Part shown: positions 48,733 through 57,504 of the stretch, in pieces | Layout: each line of letters starts with the position of its first letter | How positions within the stretch are numbered: the stretch's first letter is position 1 | Assembly: GCA_963840275.1 (NCBI GenBank) | Contig: CAWIYK010000003.1 | Coordinates: forward strand, 248,001 to 312,000 | Direction: 5' to 3' | DNA length: 64,000 bases | Source: Actinophytocola sp963840275 | GTDB lineage: Bacteria > Actinomycetota > Actinomycetes > Mycobacteriales > Pseudonocardiaceae | Made by a program: the position numbers and the translations under genes | Notes under the pieces: generated by a model | What the model was told of the DNA's origin: nothing | The model's input: only the letters and a program-made list of their open reading frames with translations | Database searches by the model: none

Positions 48733-49446
48733 ATGACGGCTCACCCGGCGGTCCACGTGGCCGAAGCCGGCGCCCGGTCGCGGGAGTGCCGCCACGATGC
48801 GGGAATCGTGTTGTCCTGTCAGGGACTGTGTGCGGGCGCCGACGGCACCGCCGCGGTCGACGACGTGTGGTTCGACGTGCGTGCCGGCGAGGCGTACGGG
48901 TTGGTCGGGGCCGAGGGCGCCGGCAAGAGCACGGTCCTGCTCGCGGTGTGCGGCCTGCTGCGCGTCGACGCCGGGACGGTGCTGCTCGACGGACACCGGC
49001 TCGCCGGGCCGGCGCGCGCGGAGCTCGTGGGACACGCCATGCGGGACGCGGTGGTCCTGCCGTCGGCGACCGTGCTCGAGAACCTGCGGTTCTGGGCGCG
49101 GGTGGTCGGACACGAGCGGGTCGCGGAGGTCGTGTCGGCGACCGGGCTGGGTGAGTACGTCGACGTCGACGTGGACCGCTGCCCGGCCGGTGTGCGGCGG
49201 GCGATGGGCCTCGCGGTGGCGCTGCTGCCCGGACCCCGCCTGCTCGTGCTCGACGAGCTCACCGGCGGACTGGATCGCCAGGACGCCGAACGGCTTCTCG
49301 GCTCGGTGCGCCGCCTGCGCGAACACGGGACCTCCGTGCTGTACGCCGGTTGCCTGGCGGACGACGTGCGGTCGGTGTGCGACCGGGTCGGCGTGCTCGA
49401 CCGCGGCCGGCTCACCGCCGACCGAGCGGGTGCGTCGGCGGCCTGA
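48733..49446 (+). CDS. Orphan ABC transporter ATPase with degenerate signature motif
   Basis: 237 residues. Walker A is GAEGAGKST, Walker B is LLVLDELTGG and the D-loop LD follows. The ABC signature LSGGQ is replaced by CPAGVRR, and the H-loop His is not evident (LYAGC). No permease gene is in the window. It is DrrA-like in size and could pair with a permease elsewhere, or have a non-transport role in resistance. It lies 101 bp after the previous operon with TAGGAC at 48705 as a possible -10 box. Confidence 0.78.
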   Translation: MTAHPAVHVAEAGARSRECRHDAGIVLSCQGLCAGADGTAAVDDVWFDVRAGEAYGLVGAEGAGKSTVLLAVCGLLRVDAGTVLLDGHRLAGPARAELVGHAMRDAVVLPSATVLENLRFWARVVGHERVAEVVSATGLGEYVDVDVDRCPAGVRRAMGLAVALLPGPRLLVLDELTGGLDRQDAERLLGSVRRLREHGTSVLYAGCLADDVRSVCDRVGVLDRGRLTADRAGASAA

Positions 49447-49490
49447 GATGACCACAGTGGATGGACCGGCTCGAAAGAGAGGTGACGGCG

Positions 49491-50384
49491 GTGCGCGTGT
49501 TGTTGATCGGCTCGACCGGTGTGCTCGGCCGTGAGGTGGTTCCGCTCCTGCTTGCCGACGGCCACCAGGTGACCGGGCTGGCCAGTAGCGAGGAGCGGGT
49601 CGCGGCCGTCGGGTCGCTCGGCGTCGCACCGGTGGTCGCGGGGATGTTCGACGCGGAGGCGTTGACCTCGGTCTGTCGCGGGCACGACGCCGTCGTGAAC
49701 CTGGCGACCAGGATCCCGACCGGGCGGGCGATGCTGCGCGACCGCAACTGGGCGGACAACGACCGGCTGCGTACCGAAGGCAGCCTGGCCGTCGCGCGGG
49801 CCGCGCGGGCGGCCGGGGTCGGCGTGCTGGTCCAGGAGGGCGTGTCGCTGGTCTACGCGGACGGCGGCGACGCCGAGCTCGACGAGGACGCGCCGCTGCG
49901 ACCGGCCGGGCCGGCCAGGGCGGCCGCGACGGCGCACGCCAACGCGGAGTCGTTCGCGGGCGAGGGACGCTCGGCCGTGCGCCTGCGGATCGCCACCGTG
50001 CACGGGGACGACGCGATCAGCCGGTGGATGCTGCGCGGGGTCGCCCGCGGCGGGCCGGCGTACTTCGGCGACCCGGACGGCTGGCTGACCGCGATCCACC
50101 CGTCCGACGCCGCGTCCGGCGTCGTGGCGGCGCTGACCGCGCCGAGCGGCGTGTACAACCTCGGCGCCGACCCGGTGCGCAAGAAGGACTTCGGCCGGGT
50201 GATCGCCGAGGCGGCGGGCGCGCGCAAGGCGCGCACCATACCTCGGGTGCTGACCCGCGGGTTCCTGGCGATACTCGCCCGTTCGCAGCGGCTGAGCTCC
50301 GCCGCGTTCACCGAGACGACAGGATGGCGTCCCAAGAGGACCGAACCAGCCGTGGACTGGTTCCCAGCGGGGGACCGGTCCTAG
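49491..50384 (+). CDS. NAD-dependent epimerase/dehydratase-like SDR
   Basis: 297 residues from GTG 49491, which has AGAGAGG about 7 bp upstream and starts at the first beta strand; ATG 49461 would add 10 residues. The cofactor loop is LIGSTGVLGREV, an extended-SDR variant of GxxGxxG, with VVNLATRIPTG and IHPSDAASGVVAAL. Where the catalytic Tyr-x3-Lys is expected I see only HANAESF, so activity is uncertain. It could reduce or epimerise an intermediate. It follows the ABC ATPase gene closely. Confidence 0.75.
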   Translation: MRVLLIGSTGVLGREVVPLLLADGHQVTGLASSEERVAAVGSLGVAPVVAGMFDAEALTSVCRGHDAVVNLATRIPTGRAMLRDRNWADNDRLRTEGSLAVARAARAAGVGVLVQEGVSLVYADGGDAELDEDAPLRPAGPARAAATAHANAESFAGEGRSAVRLRIATVHGDDAISRWMLRGVARGGPAYFGDPDGWLTAIHPSDAASGVVAALTAPSGVYNLGADPVRKKDFGRVIAEAAGARKARTIPRVLTRGFLAILARSQRLSSAAFTETTGWRPKRTEPAVDWFPAGDRS

Positions 50385-50446
50385 CTCGAGCCGGAGCCGC
50401 ACGGCTGTCGGCGTCGGACCAACCAGCCAGGGAGAGAGAAGCAACG

Positions 50447-51001
50447 ATGGACTTCTACCGCAACCCCGCCGGCCAACCGCATCAGGCCGTGCCCGACAAC
50501 GGCGCGGCCTCTGATCGGATGGTCGGCCTGACCCTGGGCGTCGCCACGGTCTGCCTGGGCATGATCGCGGGGATGTTCTTCGACTGGGCCACCTCCATCA
50601 TGCCCGCCCTGGCCGAGGCCGACGACCGGACCTACGTCATCGTGATGCAGAAGACCATCACGACCATCAACAGCAGTCCGCTGTTCATGCTCGCGCTCAT
50701 GGGCGCGTTCGTGTTCACGATCGTGGCCGCCGTCCTCCAGAACCGCATCGGGGCGAAGGCCGCCTTCCGCTGGACGCTCGCGGGACTCGCGCTCTACGTG
50801 GTGGCCGTCGGGATCACCATGGGCGTCCACTTCCCACTGAACGACACCCTGGAGAAGGCCGGCGACCCGGACACCATCGACCTCGCGGCGCTGCGCGCGG
50901 ACACCGAGGACGCCTGGGTGGCCGGCCATCTGGCCCGTACCGGCGCGGCCGTACTCGGCCTCGCCTTCCTCTGTCGTGCGCTTTGGTTGCGCCGCAGGTG
51001 A
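50447..51001 (+). CDS. DUF1772-like membrane protein
   Basis: 184 residues from ATG 50447 (GGAGAGAGAAG upstream). Four hydrophobic helices with a DUF1772-like layout: LGMIAGMFFDWATSIMPAL, a second helix FMLALMGAFVFTIVAAVL, a GVHFPLNDTLE loop and a final helix ending in RAL. The PLN loop resembles those of anthrone oxygenase-like proteins. It is similar in type to, but clearly divergent from, the protein at 47499. Confidence 0.7.
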   Translation: MDFYRNPAGQPHQAVPDNGAASDRMVGLTLGVATVCLGMIAGMFFDWATSIMPALAEADDRTYVIVMQKTITTINSSPLFMLALMGAFVFTIVAAVLQNRIGAKAAFRWTLAGLALYVVAVGITMGVHFPLNDTLEKAGDPDTIDLAALRADTEDAWVAGHLARTGAAVLGLAFLCRALWLRRR

Positions 51002-51070
51002 TTCAATCCAGCGACCTGAGTTCCTCAGAAAAAGCACTGTAGGTTCGGACCACACGAGGGAGCCACGAGA

Positions 51071-51949
51071 ATGACTGCGACAGAGGACAAGACCGTCGGC
51101 GAATACGCCCCGCCCAGCCCCGAGGAAATCGGGATCAGCTATGACGAGTTCGCCGACTTCTACCGGCTCATCAACAGTGATGTCGGTTTCCACATCGGCA
51201 TGTGGTCCGGATCGGCCACGGAAGACGGCCTTTCCTCCGTCTACGACCTTTCCAACAAGGCGCAGACGCGGGTGGTCGAGTACTGCATCGAGGCCCTCAA
51301 GCTGAAGTCGACCGACAACCTGCTGGACATCGGCTGCGGTGCCGGCGCCCCCACGGTCCAGATCGCACAGCACAGCGGCGCGCGGGCCATCGGGATCAAC
51401 GTGAGCAAGGGCCAGCTGGCCGAGGCCACCGAGCGGGCGGAGGCGGCGGGTCTCGCCGACCGCGTCAAGTTCGAGTACGGCAACGCCATGGAGCTCGCCT
51501 ACGAGGACGAGACGTTCGACGCGGCCGTGGCGATCGACCTGTTCCCGCACCTTTCGGACCGCCTGCAGGGCTTCAAGGAGGCCTACCGGGTGCTGAAGCC
51601 GGGCGGCACCCTGCTGCTGAGCGAGTTCACCTACCGGGGCAAGGCTCCGGACGAGCAGTTCAACGCCTACCTGGAGACCTTCCAGGGCATGCCCCCGGAG
51701 GTGCCGGAGAAGACGATCGCGCTGGCTGGCGAGGCGGGCTTCGAGCTGGTCTGGGCCGACCGGAAGACCAAGGACGTCGCACTCAGCACCGAGGTGATGT
51801 ACTTCCTCTACGTCGACCGGCACGCCGAGATCACCGAACGCTATGGTGCCGAGGCCGTCGCCGGGTTGGACTACGTGATGCCGCTGGTCCGCGCCTACAT
51901 GCGCGACCACCTCGGTTACTACTACTTCCTGGTGCAGAAGCCCGAGTGA
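51071..51949 (+). CDS. SAM-dependent methyltransferase, paralogue of 15360-16244
   Basis: 292 residues with LLDIGCGAGAPT, VSKGQLAEATERAEAAG, FDAAVAIDLFPHL and the paralogue's N-terminal YAPPSPEEIGISYDEF. Over its length it aligns without gaps that I can see to the methyltransferase at 15360. Both are class I methyltransferases of UbiE/RebM type. ATG 51071 is preceded by GAGGGAGCC. Substrate unknown; two related copies could methylate two positions of one product or serve different loci. Confidence 0.82.
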   Translation: MTATEDKTVGEYAPPSPEEIGISYDEFADFYRLINSDVGFHIGMWSGSATEDGLSSVYDLSNKAQTRVVEYCIEALKLKSTDNLLDIGCGAGAPTVQIAQHSGARAIGINVSKGQLAEATERAEAAGLADRVKFEYGNAMELAYEDETFDAAVAIDLFPHLSDRLQGFKEAYRVLKPGGTLLLSEFTYRGKAPDEQFNAYLETFQGMPPEVPEKTIALAGEAGFELVWADRKTKDVALSTEVMYFLYVDRHAEITERYGAEAVAGLDYVMPLVRAYMRDHLGYYYFLVQKPE

Positions 51950-52050
51950 CACCGGCACGAACCGGTTCCACCTTTTCGCCGTACTCATCGACACCTGCCG
52001 CGGCGGAGCGACGAATCTCTGTCGCGGCATTGTCGTCGACGGTTTCGGTC

Positions 52051-52070
52051 CACACCGAGAATCTGGTGTG
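52051..52070. promoter_or_regulatory. Inverted repeat upstream of the phenazine-locus MFS gene
   Basis: CACACC and GGTGTG, 8 bp apart, about 100 bp before the MFS start and inside the only large gap (51950-52171) between locus 2 and locus 3. It could be an operator or a weak terminator of the methyltransferase gene. No TTGCG 11-bp pair is present here, so locus 3 does not show the SARP-like signal. Confidence 0.35.
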
Positions 52071-52171
52071 TCGACCCTTACGCTCTGGAATACCTATCGC
52101 ATAAGGATGAGTTTCATGGCAGCTCACGCCGACGAAAACCAGGATTTATCTATCGCGGAGGGAGTGGCGCC

Positions 52172-53392
52172 GTGAACATGACCAGTGCGAGTTCCAGTGG
52201 CACGTCGAAGGGTTCCAGCGGCGGCGCGGTCACGGCCGTCTGCGTGGCGATCCTGGTGGACATGCTGGTCTACAGCATCGTGGTCCCGGTCCTTCCGGTC
52301 TACGCCCAGGAGCTCGGCGCGTCGACCGCCGCGATCGGGCTGTTGTTCGCCGTGTACGCGGTGGGACTGGTCCTGGCCACACCGGTGCTGGGGACGCTCT
52401 CCGACCGGTTCGGCAGGCGCCGGCCGATGCTGATCGGCTCCGTCGGCCTCGTCGCCGCGACGGTGCTGTTCGCCATGGCCGACACCTATCCGCTGCTGGT
52501 GACCGCACGGTTCGTGCAGGGCGTCGCCGCGGCGGCCGTGTGGACGGCCGGGGTGGCGCTGGTCGCCGAGGTGACCGAACCGCGCAACCTGGGCAAGGTC
52601 ATGGGTGTCGTCATGACCTGCATGAGCGTGGGACTGATCCTCGGGCCGCCGGTCGGTGGCCTGCTCGAGCACGCCGGCAACCACAGCACGCCGTTCATCG
52701 TGGTGACGGGTGTGGCGGTGGTCAGCGGGCTCGTCCAGTACTTCCTCATCCACGACCCCGAACGCGCTGACGACGGCGGGGAGGTGGCCCCGGCGCGGGC
52801 GCTGCTGGCCGACCCGGTCATGCGGAACACGATCATCGCGGTGTTCCTGGCGTCGACCGCGCTCAGCATGCTCGAGCCGATCCTGCCGCTGGACCTCACC
52901 ACCCGGTTGCTGGCGGGTCCCCTGGCCATCGGCCTGGTGTTCGGCGCGGCCACGCTGGCCAACGGGGCCACCAGCCCGTTCGTCGGAGCACTGACGGACC
53001 GCTACCCGTCCGGGCGGCGGAAGCTCATGGCCGGCGGGCTGGTCGGGGCCGGCGCGCTCATGCCGGTGCTGATCATTCCGGACTCCGTGTTCCTGGTCGG
53101 CGCGTTGCTGGCCCTCTTCGCGATCGCCTACGGCTTCGTGCTCGTTCCCGCGCTGCCCGAGCTGGCCGACGTCGCCCAGAAGCACGGCGGCGGCGTCTAC
53201 GCGGCCGTGTACGGGACGTTCAACATCGCCTACAGCCTCGGCATGGCGGTCGGTCCGCTCGTCGGCGGTGTCGGTGCGGGGTGGTCCCTCATGTCGACGC
53301 TCATTCTGTCCGGGGCCGTGCTGGGTGTCGGGGGACTGCTGTTCCTGTTCACCTCGAGCCGTGCCCGAGCCGTGGCGCCGGCCACGGTGTAG
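52172..53392 (+). CDS. MFS exporter (tetracycline/TetA-like drug:proton antiporter)
   Basis: 406 residues from GTG 52172 (GGAGGG upstream). Twelve hydrophobic segments, the motif A loop GTLSDRFGRRRPML and motif C-like GLILGPPVGGLLE in helix 5, which is typical for drug antiporters. It lies just before phzD and is the likely phenazine exporter and self-protection gene. Confidence 0.87.
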   Translation: MNMTSASSSGTSKGSSGGAVTAVCVAILVDMLVYSIVVPVLPVYAQELGASTAAIGLLFAVYAVGLVLATPVLGTLSDRFGRRRPMLIGSVGLVAATVLFAMADTYPLLVTARFVQGVAAAAVWTAGVALVAEVTEPRNLGKVMGVVMTCMSVGLILGPPVGGLLEHAGNHSTPFIVVTGVAVVSGLVQYFLIHDPERADDGGEVAPARALLADPVMRNTIIAVFLASTALSMLEPILPLDLTTRLLAGPLAIGLVFGAATLANGATSPFVGALTDRYPSGRRKLMAGGLVGAGALMPVLIIPDSVFLVGALLALFAIAYGFVLVPALPELADVAQKHGGGVYAAVYGTFNIAYSLGMAVGPLVGGVGAGWSLMSTLILSGAVLGVGGLLFLFTSSRARAVAPATV

Positions 53393-53547
53393 GCCGACCC
53401 CGCGTCCACCGTCGTGACGACCTTCGACCATGCCCGGCTTCGCCGAACATGTTCGCTCGACGGCGGTGGACGGGGGGTCGCGCGGACCGGGCGGGACGGC
53501 AAGGTGCGGCCCCCCGAGCGAGCGCACCCTCGACCGAGGAGACGACA

Positions 53548-54171
53548 GTGGTTGGCATCCCCGCGATCGCGCCCTACCCCCTGCCCACACCGTTCGAGCT
53601 ACCCGAGAACACCGCGACCTGGAAGGTCGACCCCGGCCGCGCCGTCCTGCTGGTGCACGACATGCAGCGGTTCTTCCTGCGGCCGCTGCCCGAGCCCCTG
53701 CGAACCCAGCTGGTGGACTCGGTCGCCGCGGTGGTCGGCCGTGCCCGCGCGGCGGGTGTCCCGGTCGCCTACACGGCGCAGCCGGGCGGGATGACGGACG
53801 AACAGCGCGGACTGCTCAAGGACTTCTGGGGGCCGGGCATGCAGGCCGCCCCCGGCGACCGCGCGGTGGTCGACCCGCTCGCGCCCGTGCCGGGCGACTG
53901 GCTGCTCACGAAGTGGCGCTACAGCGCCTTCTTCCGGTCCGACCTGCTGGCGCGCATGCGTGCGACCGACCGCGACCAGCTCGTGGTGTGCGGGGTGTAC
54001 GCGCACGTGGGCATCCTGATGAGCACGGTGGAGGCGTTCACCAACGACATCGAGGCCTTCCTGGTCGGGGACGCCGTCGCCGACTTCTCCCTGGCGCACC
54101 ACCGCATGGCGCTCGACTACGCCGCCGAGCGGTGCGCCGTGGTGGTCCCGGCCGAGGAGGTGTTCCGGTGA
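53548..54171 (+). CDS. phzD: PhzD, isochorismatase (2-amino-2-deoxyisochorismate hydrolase)
   Basis: 207 residues from GTG 53548 with GAGGAG upstream; full length for PhzD. The catalytic Asp is in AVLLVHDMQRFF, the lysine in LTKWRYSAF, and the substrate loop is VVCGVYAHVGILMS, all as in PhzD. It removes the enolpyruvyl group of ADIC to give trans-2,3-dihydro-3-hydroxyanthranilate, step 2 of phenazine core formation. It overlaps phzE by GTGA. Confidence 0.93.
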   Translation: MVGIPAIAPYPLPTPFELPENTATWKVDPGRAVLLVHDMQRFFLRPLPEPLRTQLVDSVAAVVGRARAAGVPVAYTAQPGGMTDEQRGLLKDFWGPGMQAAPGDRAVVDPLAPVPGDWLLTKWRYSAFFRSDLLARMRATDRDQLVVCGVYAHVGILMSTVEAFTNDIEAFLVGDAVADFSLAHHRMALDYAAERCAVVVPAEEVFR

Positions 54172-56009
54172 CCGACCTGCTCGCGACCGTCCTCACCGGA
54201 CGGCCGCCGCCGTTCGCCCTGTTGCACCGTCCACACACCCATGGCCGTGACCGCCTCGACGTGCTGGTCGGCGAGGTGTCCACACCGGACACTCTCGGCG
54301 CCGTGCCGCTGGGCGACCAGGACGTGCTGCTGGTGGTGCCGTACCGCCAGATCGCCGAGCGCGGGTTCGAGCGGGTGGACGACGGCGCCCCGCTGCTGGC
54401 GCTCACCGTCGCCGAGCGGGCCGAGGTCGACCTGGCCGACGCACTCGCCCGCATCCCCGACGTTCCCGTAACGACCACCGGCGGCCGTTTCGACGTCTCC
54501 GACGACGACTACGCCGCCACCGTGCGCGCCATCGTCGACCAGGAGATCGGTCGTGGCGCGGGCTCCAACTTCGTCCTCAAACGCACCTGGCGCGCCCAGA
54601 TCGAGGACTACACGCCGGCCCACGCGCTGGCCGTCTTCGCTCGCCTGTGTCTGCGCGAGACGGGCGCCCACTGGACGTTCCTGGTGCACACCGGCGACCG
54701 CACGTTCGTCGGCGCCACCCCGGAACGACACATCACGCTGCGGTCCGAGGTCGCGGTGATGAACCCGATCAGCGGCACCTACCGCTACCCGTCCGGCGGC
54801 CCGACGCTCGACGGCGTGCTGGAGTTCCTGCACGACACCAAGGAACGCGACGAACTGCGCATGGTGGTCGACGAGGAGCTGAAGATGATGGCCGGGGTGT
54901 GCGACGTCGGGGGCAGCATCGTCTCCGGGCCGTACCTGAAGGAGATGTCCCGGCTCGCACACACCGAGTACTTCATCGAGGGCCGCACCACCCGCGATCC
55001 CCGGGAGATCCTGCGCAGGACCCTGTTCGCGCCCACTGTGACCGGCAGCCCGCTGGAGAGCGCCTGCCGGGTCATCGCCCGCCACGAGCCGGCGGGACGC
55101 GGCTACTACAGCGGTCTCGTCGCCCTGCTTGGCCGGGACGGCCGCGGCGACGCGGTGCTGGACTCGGCGATCCTCATCCGTACCGCCGACATCGACGCGG
55201 CGGGCGGGGTGCGGATCTCGGTCGGCGCGACCGTGGTGCGTCACTCCGACCCGCACTCGGAGGTCGCCGAGACCCAGGCCAAGGCGGCGGGTCTGCTGGC
55301 GGCCATCGCCGACCGGCGTCCCGCTCCGCTGGCCAAGCATCCCGCGGTGCGGGCCACCCTCGCCGACCGCAACACGGGGCTGTCGGGGTTCTGGCTCGAG
55401 GGCGCCACCCCGGCCTGGGTGCCGGCGTTGGCCGGTCGCCGGGTGCTGGTGGTCGACGCCGAGGACACCTTCACCGGGATGATCGCCCACCAGCTGCGCG
55501 CCATCGGCCTCGACATCACCGTGCGCGACGTCTCCGACGACCACGCGTTCGAGGACTACGAGCTGGTGATCATGGGGCCAGGTCCCGGCGACCCGTCGGA
55601 CACCGCCAACCCACGCATCGCCCGCCTGTACGAGGCGATCGCGGCGCTGCTGGACGCCCAGCGACCCTTCATCGCGGTCTGCCTGAGCCACCAGGTGCTC
55701 AGCAGGCTGCTGGGCCTGGAGGTGCGCCGCTGCCCGGAGTCCAACCAGGGCCGGCAGCGCGTCGTGGACCTGTTCGGCGTCGCCGAACTGGTCGGCTTCT
55801 ACAACTCCTTCGCCGCCCACAGCGACGAGGACAAGGTCGAGTGCGACGGCGTCGGCCTCGTGGAGATCAGCAGAACGGTCGAGACCGGGGAGGTGCATGC
55901 CCTGCGCGGCACGCGGTTCTCCTCCATGCAGTTCCACGCGGAGTCGGTGCTCACCGAGAACGGCCCGCGCATCCTCACCGCCCGGATCAGAGAGGTGCTG
56001 GCCGTATGA
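54168..56009 (+). CDS. phzE: PhzE, 2-amino-2-deoxyisochorismate synthase
   Basis: 613 residues. The N-terminal part (to about 390) is an anthranilate-synthase-type chorismate domain with NFVLKRTW, TPERHI and MNPISGTYR; the C-terminal part (about 420-613) is a class I glutamine amidotransferase with Cys in VCLSHQV and His-x-Glu in FHAESVLT. It converts chorismate and glutamine to ADIC, the first committed step of phenazine biosynthesis. Its length and fused order match PhzE rather than split TrpE/TrpG. It overlaps the neighbours on both sides by 4 bp. Confidence 0.93.
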   Translation: MTDLLATVLTGRPPPFALLHRPHTHGRDRLDVLVGEVSTPDTLGAVPLGDQDVLLVVPYRQIAERGFERVDDGAPLLALTVAERAEVDLADALARIPDVPVTTTGGRFDVSDDDYAATVRAIVDQEIGRGAGSNFVLKRTWRAQIEDYTPAHALAVFARLCLRETGAHWTFLVHTGDRTFVGATPERHITLRSEVAVMNPISGTYRYPSGGPTLDGVLEFLHDTKERDELRMVVDEELKMMAGVCDVGGSIVSGPYLKEMSRLAHTEYFIEGRTTRDPREILRRTLFAPTVTGSPLESACRVIARHEPAGRGYYSGLVALLGRDGRGDAVLDSAILIRTADIDAAGGVRISVGATVVRHSDPHSEVAETQAKAAGLLAAIADRRPAPLAKHPAVRATLADRNTGLSGFWLEGATPAWVPALAGRRVLVVDAEDTFTGMIAHQLRAIGLDITVRDVSDDHAFEDYELVIMGPGPGDPSDTANPRIARLYEAIAALLDAQRPFIAVCLSHQVLSRLLGLEVRRCPESNQGRQRVVDLFGVAELVGFYNSFAAHSDEDKVECDGVGLVEISRTVETGEVHALRGTRFSSMQFHAESVLTENGPRILTARIREVLAV

Positions 56010-56353
56010 AGGCGTCGATCACCTGGTGGGACCTGTCCGAGTCGGACCAGACCATCGAGTCGCTGCGCGCCTACCTGCGCGACGGCGGGGTGGAGCCGTG
56101 GGAGCGGGTGCTCGGGCTGCGGCTGAAGCTGTGGGTCGCCGACCCGGTCGGCAACCGCTGGGGCGCGGTCATGGTGTGGGAGTCCGACGACTTCGGCGCG
56201 GACCAGAACCTGCCGCCGCACCGGGCCGTCGAGCTGATCGGCTACCCGCCCACCACGCGCGTCCGTTTCGACGTGGAGGCCACAGTGGAGGGTGTGTTCG
56301 CGAACCCGGCGCTCTCGGGCCTGGGCACGGCCTTCGCGGAGGCGGTCTCATGA
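56006..56353 (+). CDS. Small protein of unknown function in the phenazine operon
   Basis: 115 residues, translationally coupled to phzE (ATGA) and phzG (ATGA). It reads as a small alpha/beta protein (MKASITWWDLS, LGLRLKLWVADPVGNRWGAVMVWES, then GVFANPALSG), possibly a YdhR-like dimeric barrel. It sits where phzF usually stands between phzE and phzG, but is far too short and has none of the PhzF epimerase features. Its tight coupling suggests a role in core formation or protection of a reactive intermediate. The function is unknown. Confidence 0.6.
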   Translation: MKASITWWDLSESDQTIESLRAYLRDGGVEPWERVLGLRLKLWVADPVGNRWGAVMVWESDDFGADQNLPPHRAVELIGYPPTTRVRFDVEATVEGVFANPALSGLGTAFAEAVS

Positions 56354-56940
56354 GTCTGTACGCCGCGCCACCCGCCGGGCCGATGTCCACTTTGGTCGCC
56401 TGGTTCGACGAGGCCAAGACGACGGGGGTGCGCGAGCCCGGGGTGCTGGCCCTGGCCACCACGTCCCCGGCCGGCCGGGTGTCCAACCGGATCGTGCAGA
56501 CCATCCGCCTCACCGAGGACGGGCTGCTCTTCACCAGCCACGGCGGCAGCCAGAAGGGCCGCGACATCGCCGCCACCGGCTGGTCGTGCGGGGTGCTGTA
56601 CTGGCGCGAGTCGGGCCGGCAGGTCGTCCTGTCCGGCCCGACGGCGCCGCTGTCGGCCGAGGACTCGGACCGGCTGTGGAACGCCCGGCCCGTCAGCACC
56701 CACCCCATGTCCGTCGCCGCCGAGCAGAGCGCGCCACTGGACGACGAGGACAAGCTGCGCGCCGAGGCGTTGCGGCTGGCCGAGCCGGGGGAGGCGTTGC
56801 CACGCCCCGAGCAGTGGCTCGGCTACCTCCTGACACCGGACACCGTGGAGTTCTGGGAGGCCGCCCCGGACCGCCTGCACCGGCGGCTGCGCTACGACCG
56901 CACCGACGACGGCTGGACGTGGACCCGCCTGCAGCCCTGA
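56350..56940 (+). CDS. phzG: PhzG, FMN-dependent oxidase (PNPOx fold)
   Basis: 196 residues of pyridoxamine 5'-phosphate oxidase fold: LALATTSPAGRVSNRIVQTI, GLLFTSHGGSQKGRDI, the YWRESGRQVVLSGP strand and a C-terminal RLRYDR. PhzG oxidises the reduced tricyclic phenazine precursors released after PhzB, directing product towards phenazine-1-carboxylate and/or phenazine-1,6-dicarboxylate. Length fits PhzG. Confidence 0.9.
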   Translation: MSLYAAPPAGPMSTLVAWFDEAKTTGVREPGVLALATTSPAGRVSNRIVQTIRLTEDGLLFTSHGGSQKGRDIAATGWSCGVLYWRESGRQVVLSGPTAPLSAEDSDRLWNARPVSTHPMSVAAEQSAPLDDEDKLRAEALRLAEPGEALPRPEQWLGYLLTPDTVEFWEAAPDRLHRRLRYDRTDDGWTWTRLQP

Positions 56941-57005
56941 CGTTCGACTCCTTGCCACACAACGGAAGCCCAGCCGCCACAACCAAAATCACGCGAGGTA
57001 AACCG

Positions 57006-57494
57006 ATGACCGACAACGCCGAGCCGTCCCCCTTCGCCACGGACCTCGACCTGCGCCGCCGGAACCGGGCCACCGTCGAGGACTACCTCAACCGCTACGG
57101 CGAGAACCGGCTGACCCGCTACCTGCTGTTCACCGAGGACGGTAGCGCCGGCCTCTACACGGCCGACACCCCGGAGCCCGTCGTCTCGCGTGGACACGAC
57201 GTGCTCAAGGCGCACGGCGAGTGGTCGCTGCGCATGTTCCCCGACTGGCGCTGGTACAACATCCGGATCTTCGAGACCCAGGACCCCAACCACGTGTGGG
57301 CCGAGTGCGACGGCAAGGGGAAGATCCTGTACCCCAACTACGAGCCGGGGCACTACGAGAACCACTTCCTGCACTCCTTCGAGCTGCGCGACGGGAAGAT
57401 CGTCACCCAGCGCGAGTTCATGAACCCGTTCAACCAGCTGCGCGCACTGGGCGTCGACGTCCCGGTGATCAAGCGTGGCGGAATCCCCACCTGA
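57006..57494 (+). CDS. phzB: PhzA/PhzB, SnoaL-like condensing enzyme
   Basis: 162 residues with the PhzA/B features RRNRATVEDYLNRYG, RYLLFTEDGSAGLYT, FPDWRWYNIRIFETQDP and NHFLHSFELRDGKI. The protein catalyses the double imine condensation of two aminoketone units that builds the tricycle. Only one copy is present, as in most actinomycete clusters (Pseudomonas has A and B). The gene is 65 bp after phzG and 10 bp before the methyltransferase gene. Confidence 0.93.
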   Translation: MTDNAEPSPFATDLDLRRRNRATVEDYLNRYGENRLTRYLLFTEDGSAGLYTADTPEPVVSRGHDVLKAHGEWSLRMFPDWRWYNIRIFETQDPNHVWAECDGKGKILYPNYEPGHYENHFLHSFELRDGKIVTQREFMNPFNQLRALGVDVPVIKRGGIPT

Positions 57495-57504
57495 GGTGCC
57501 GGTC

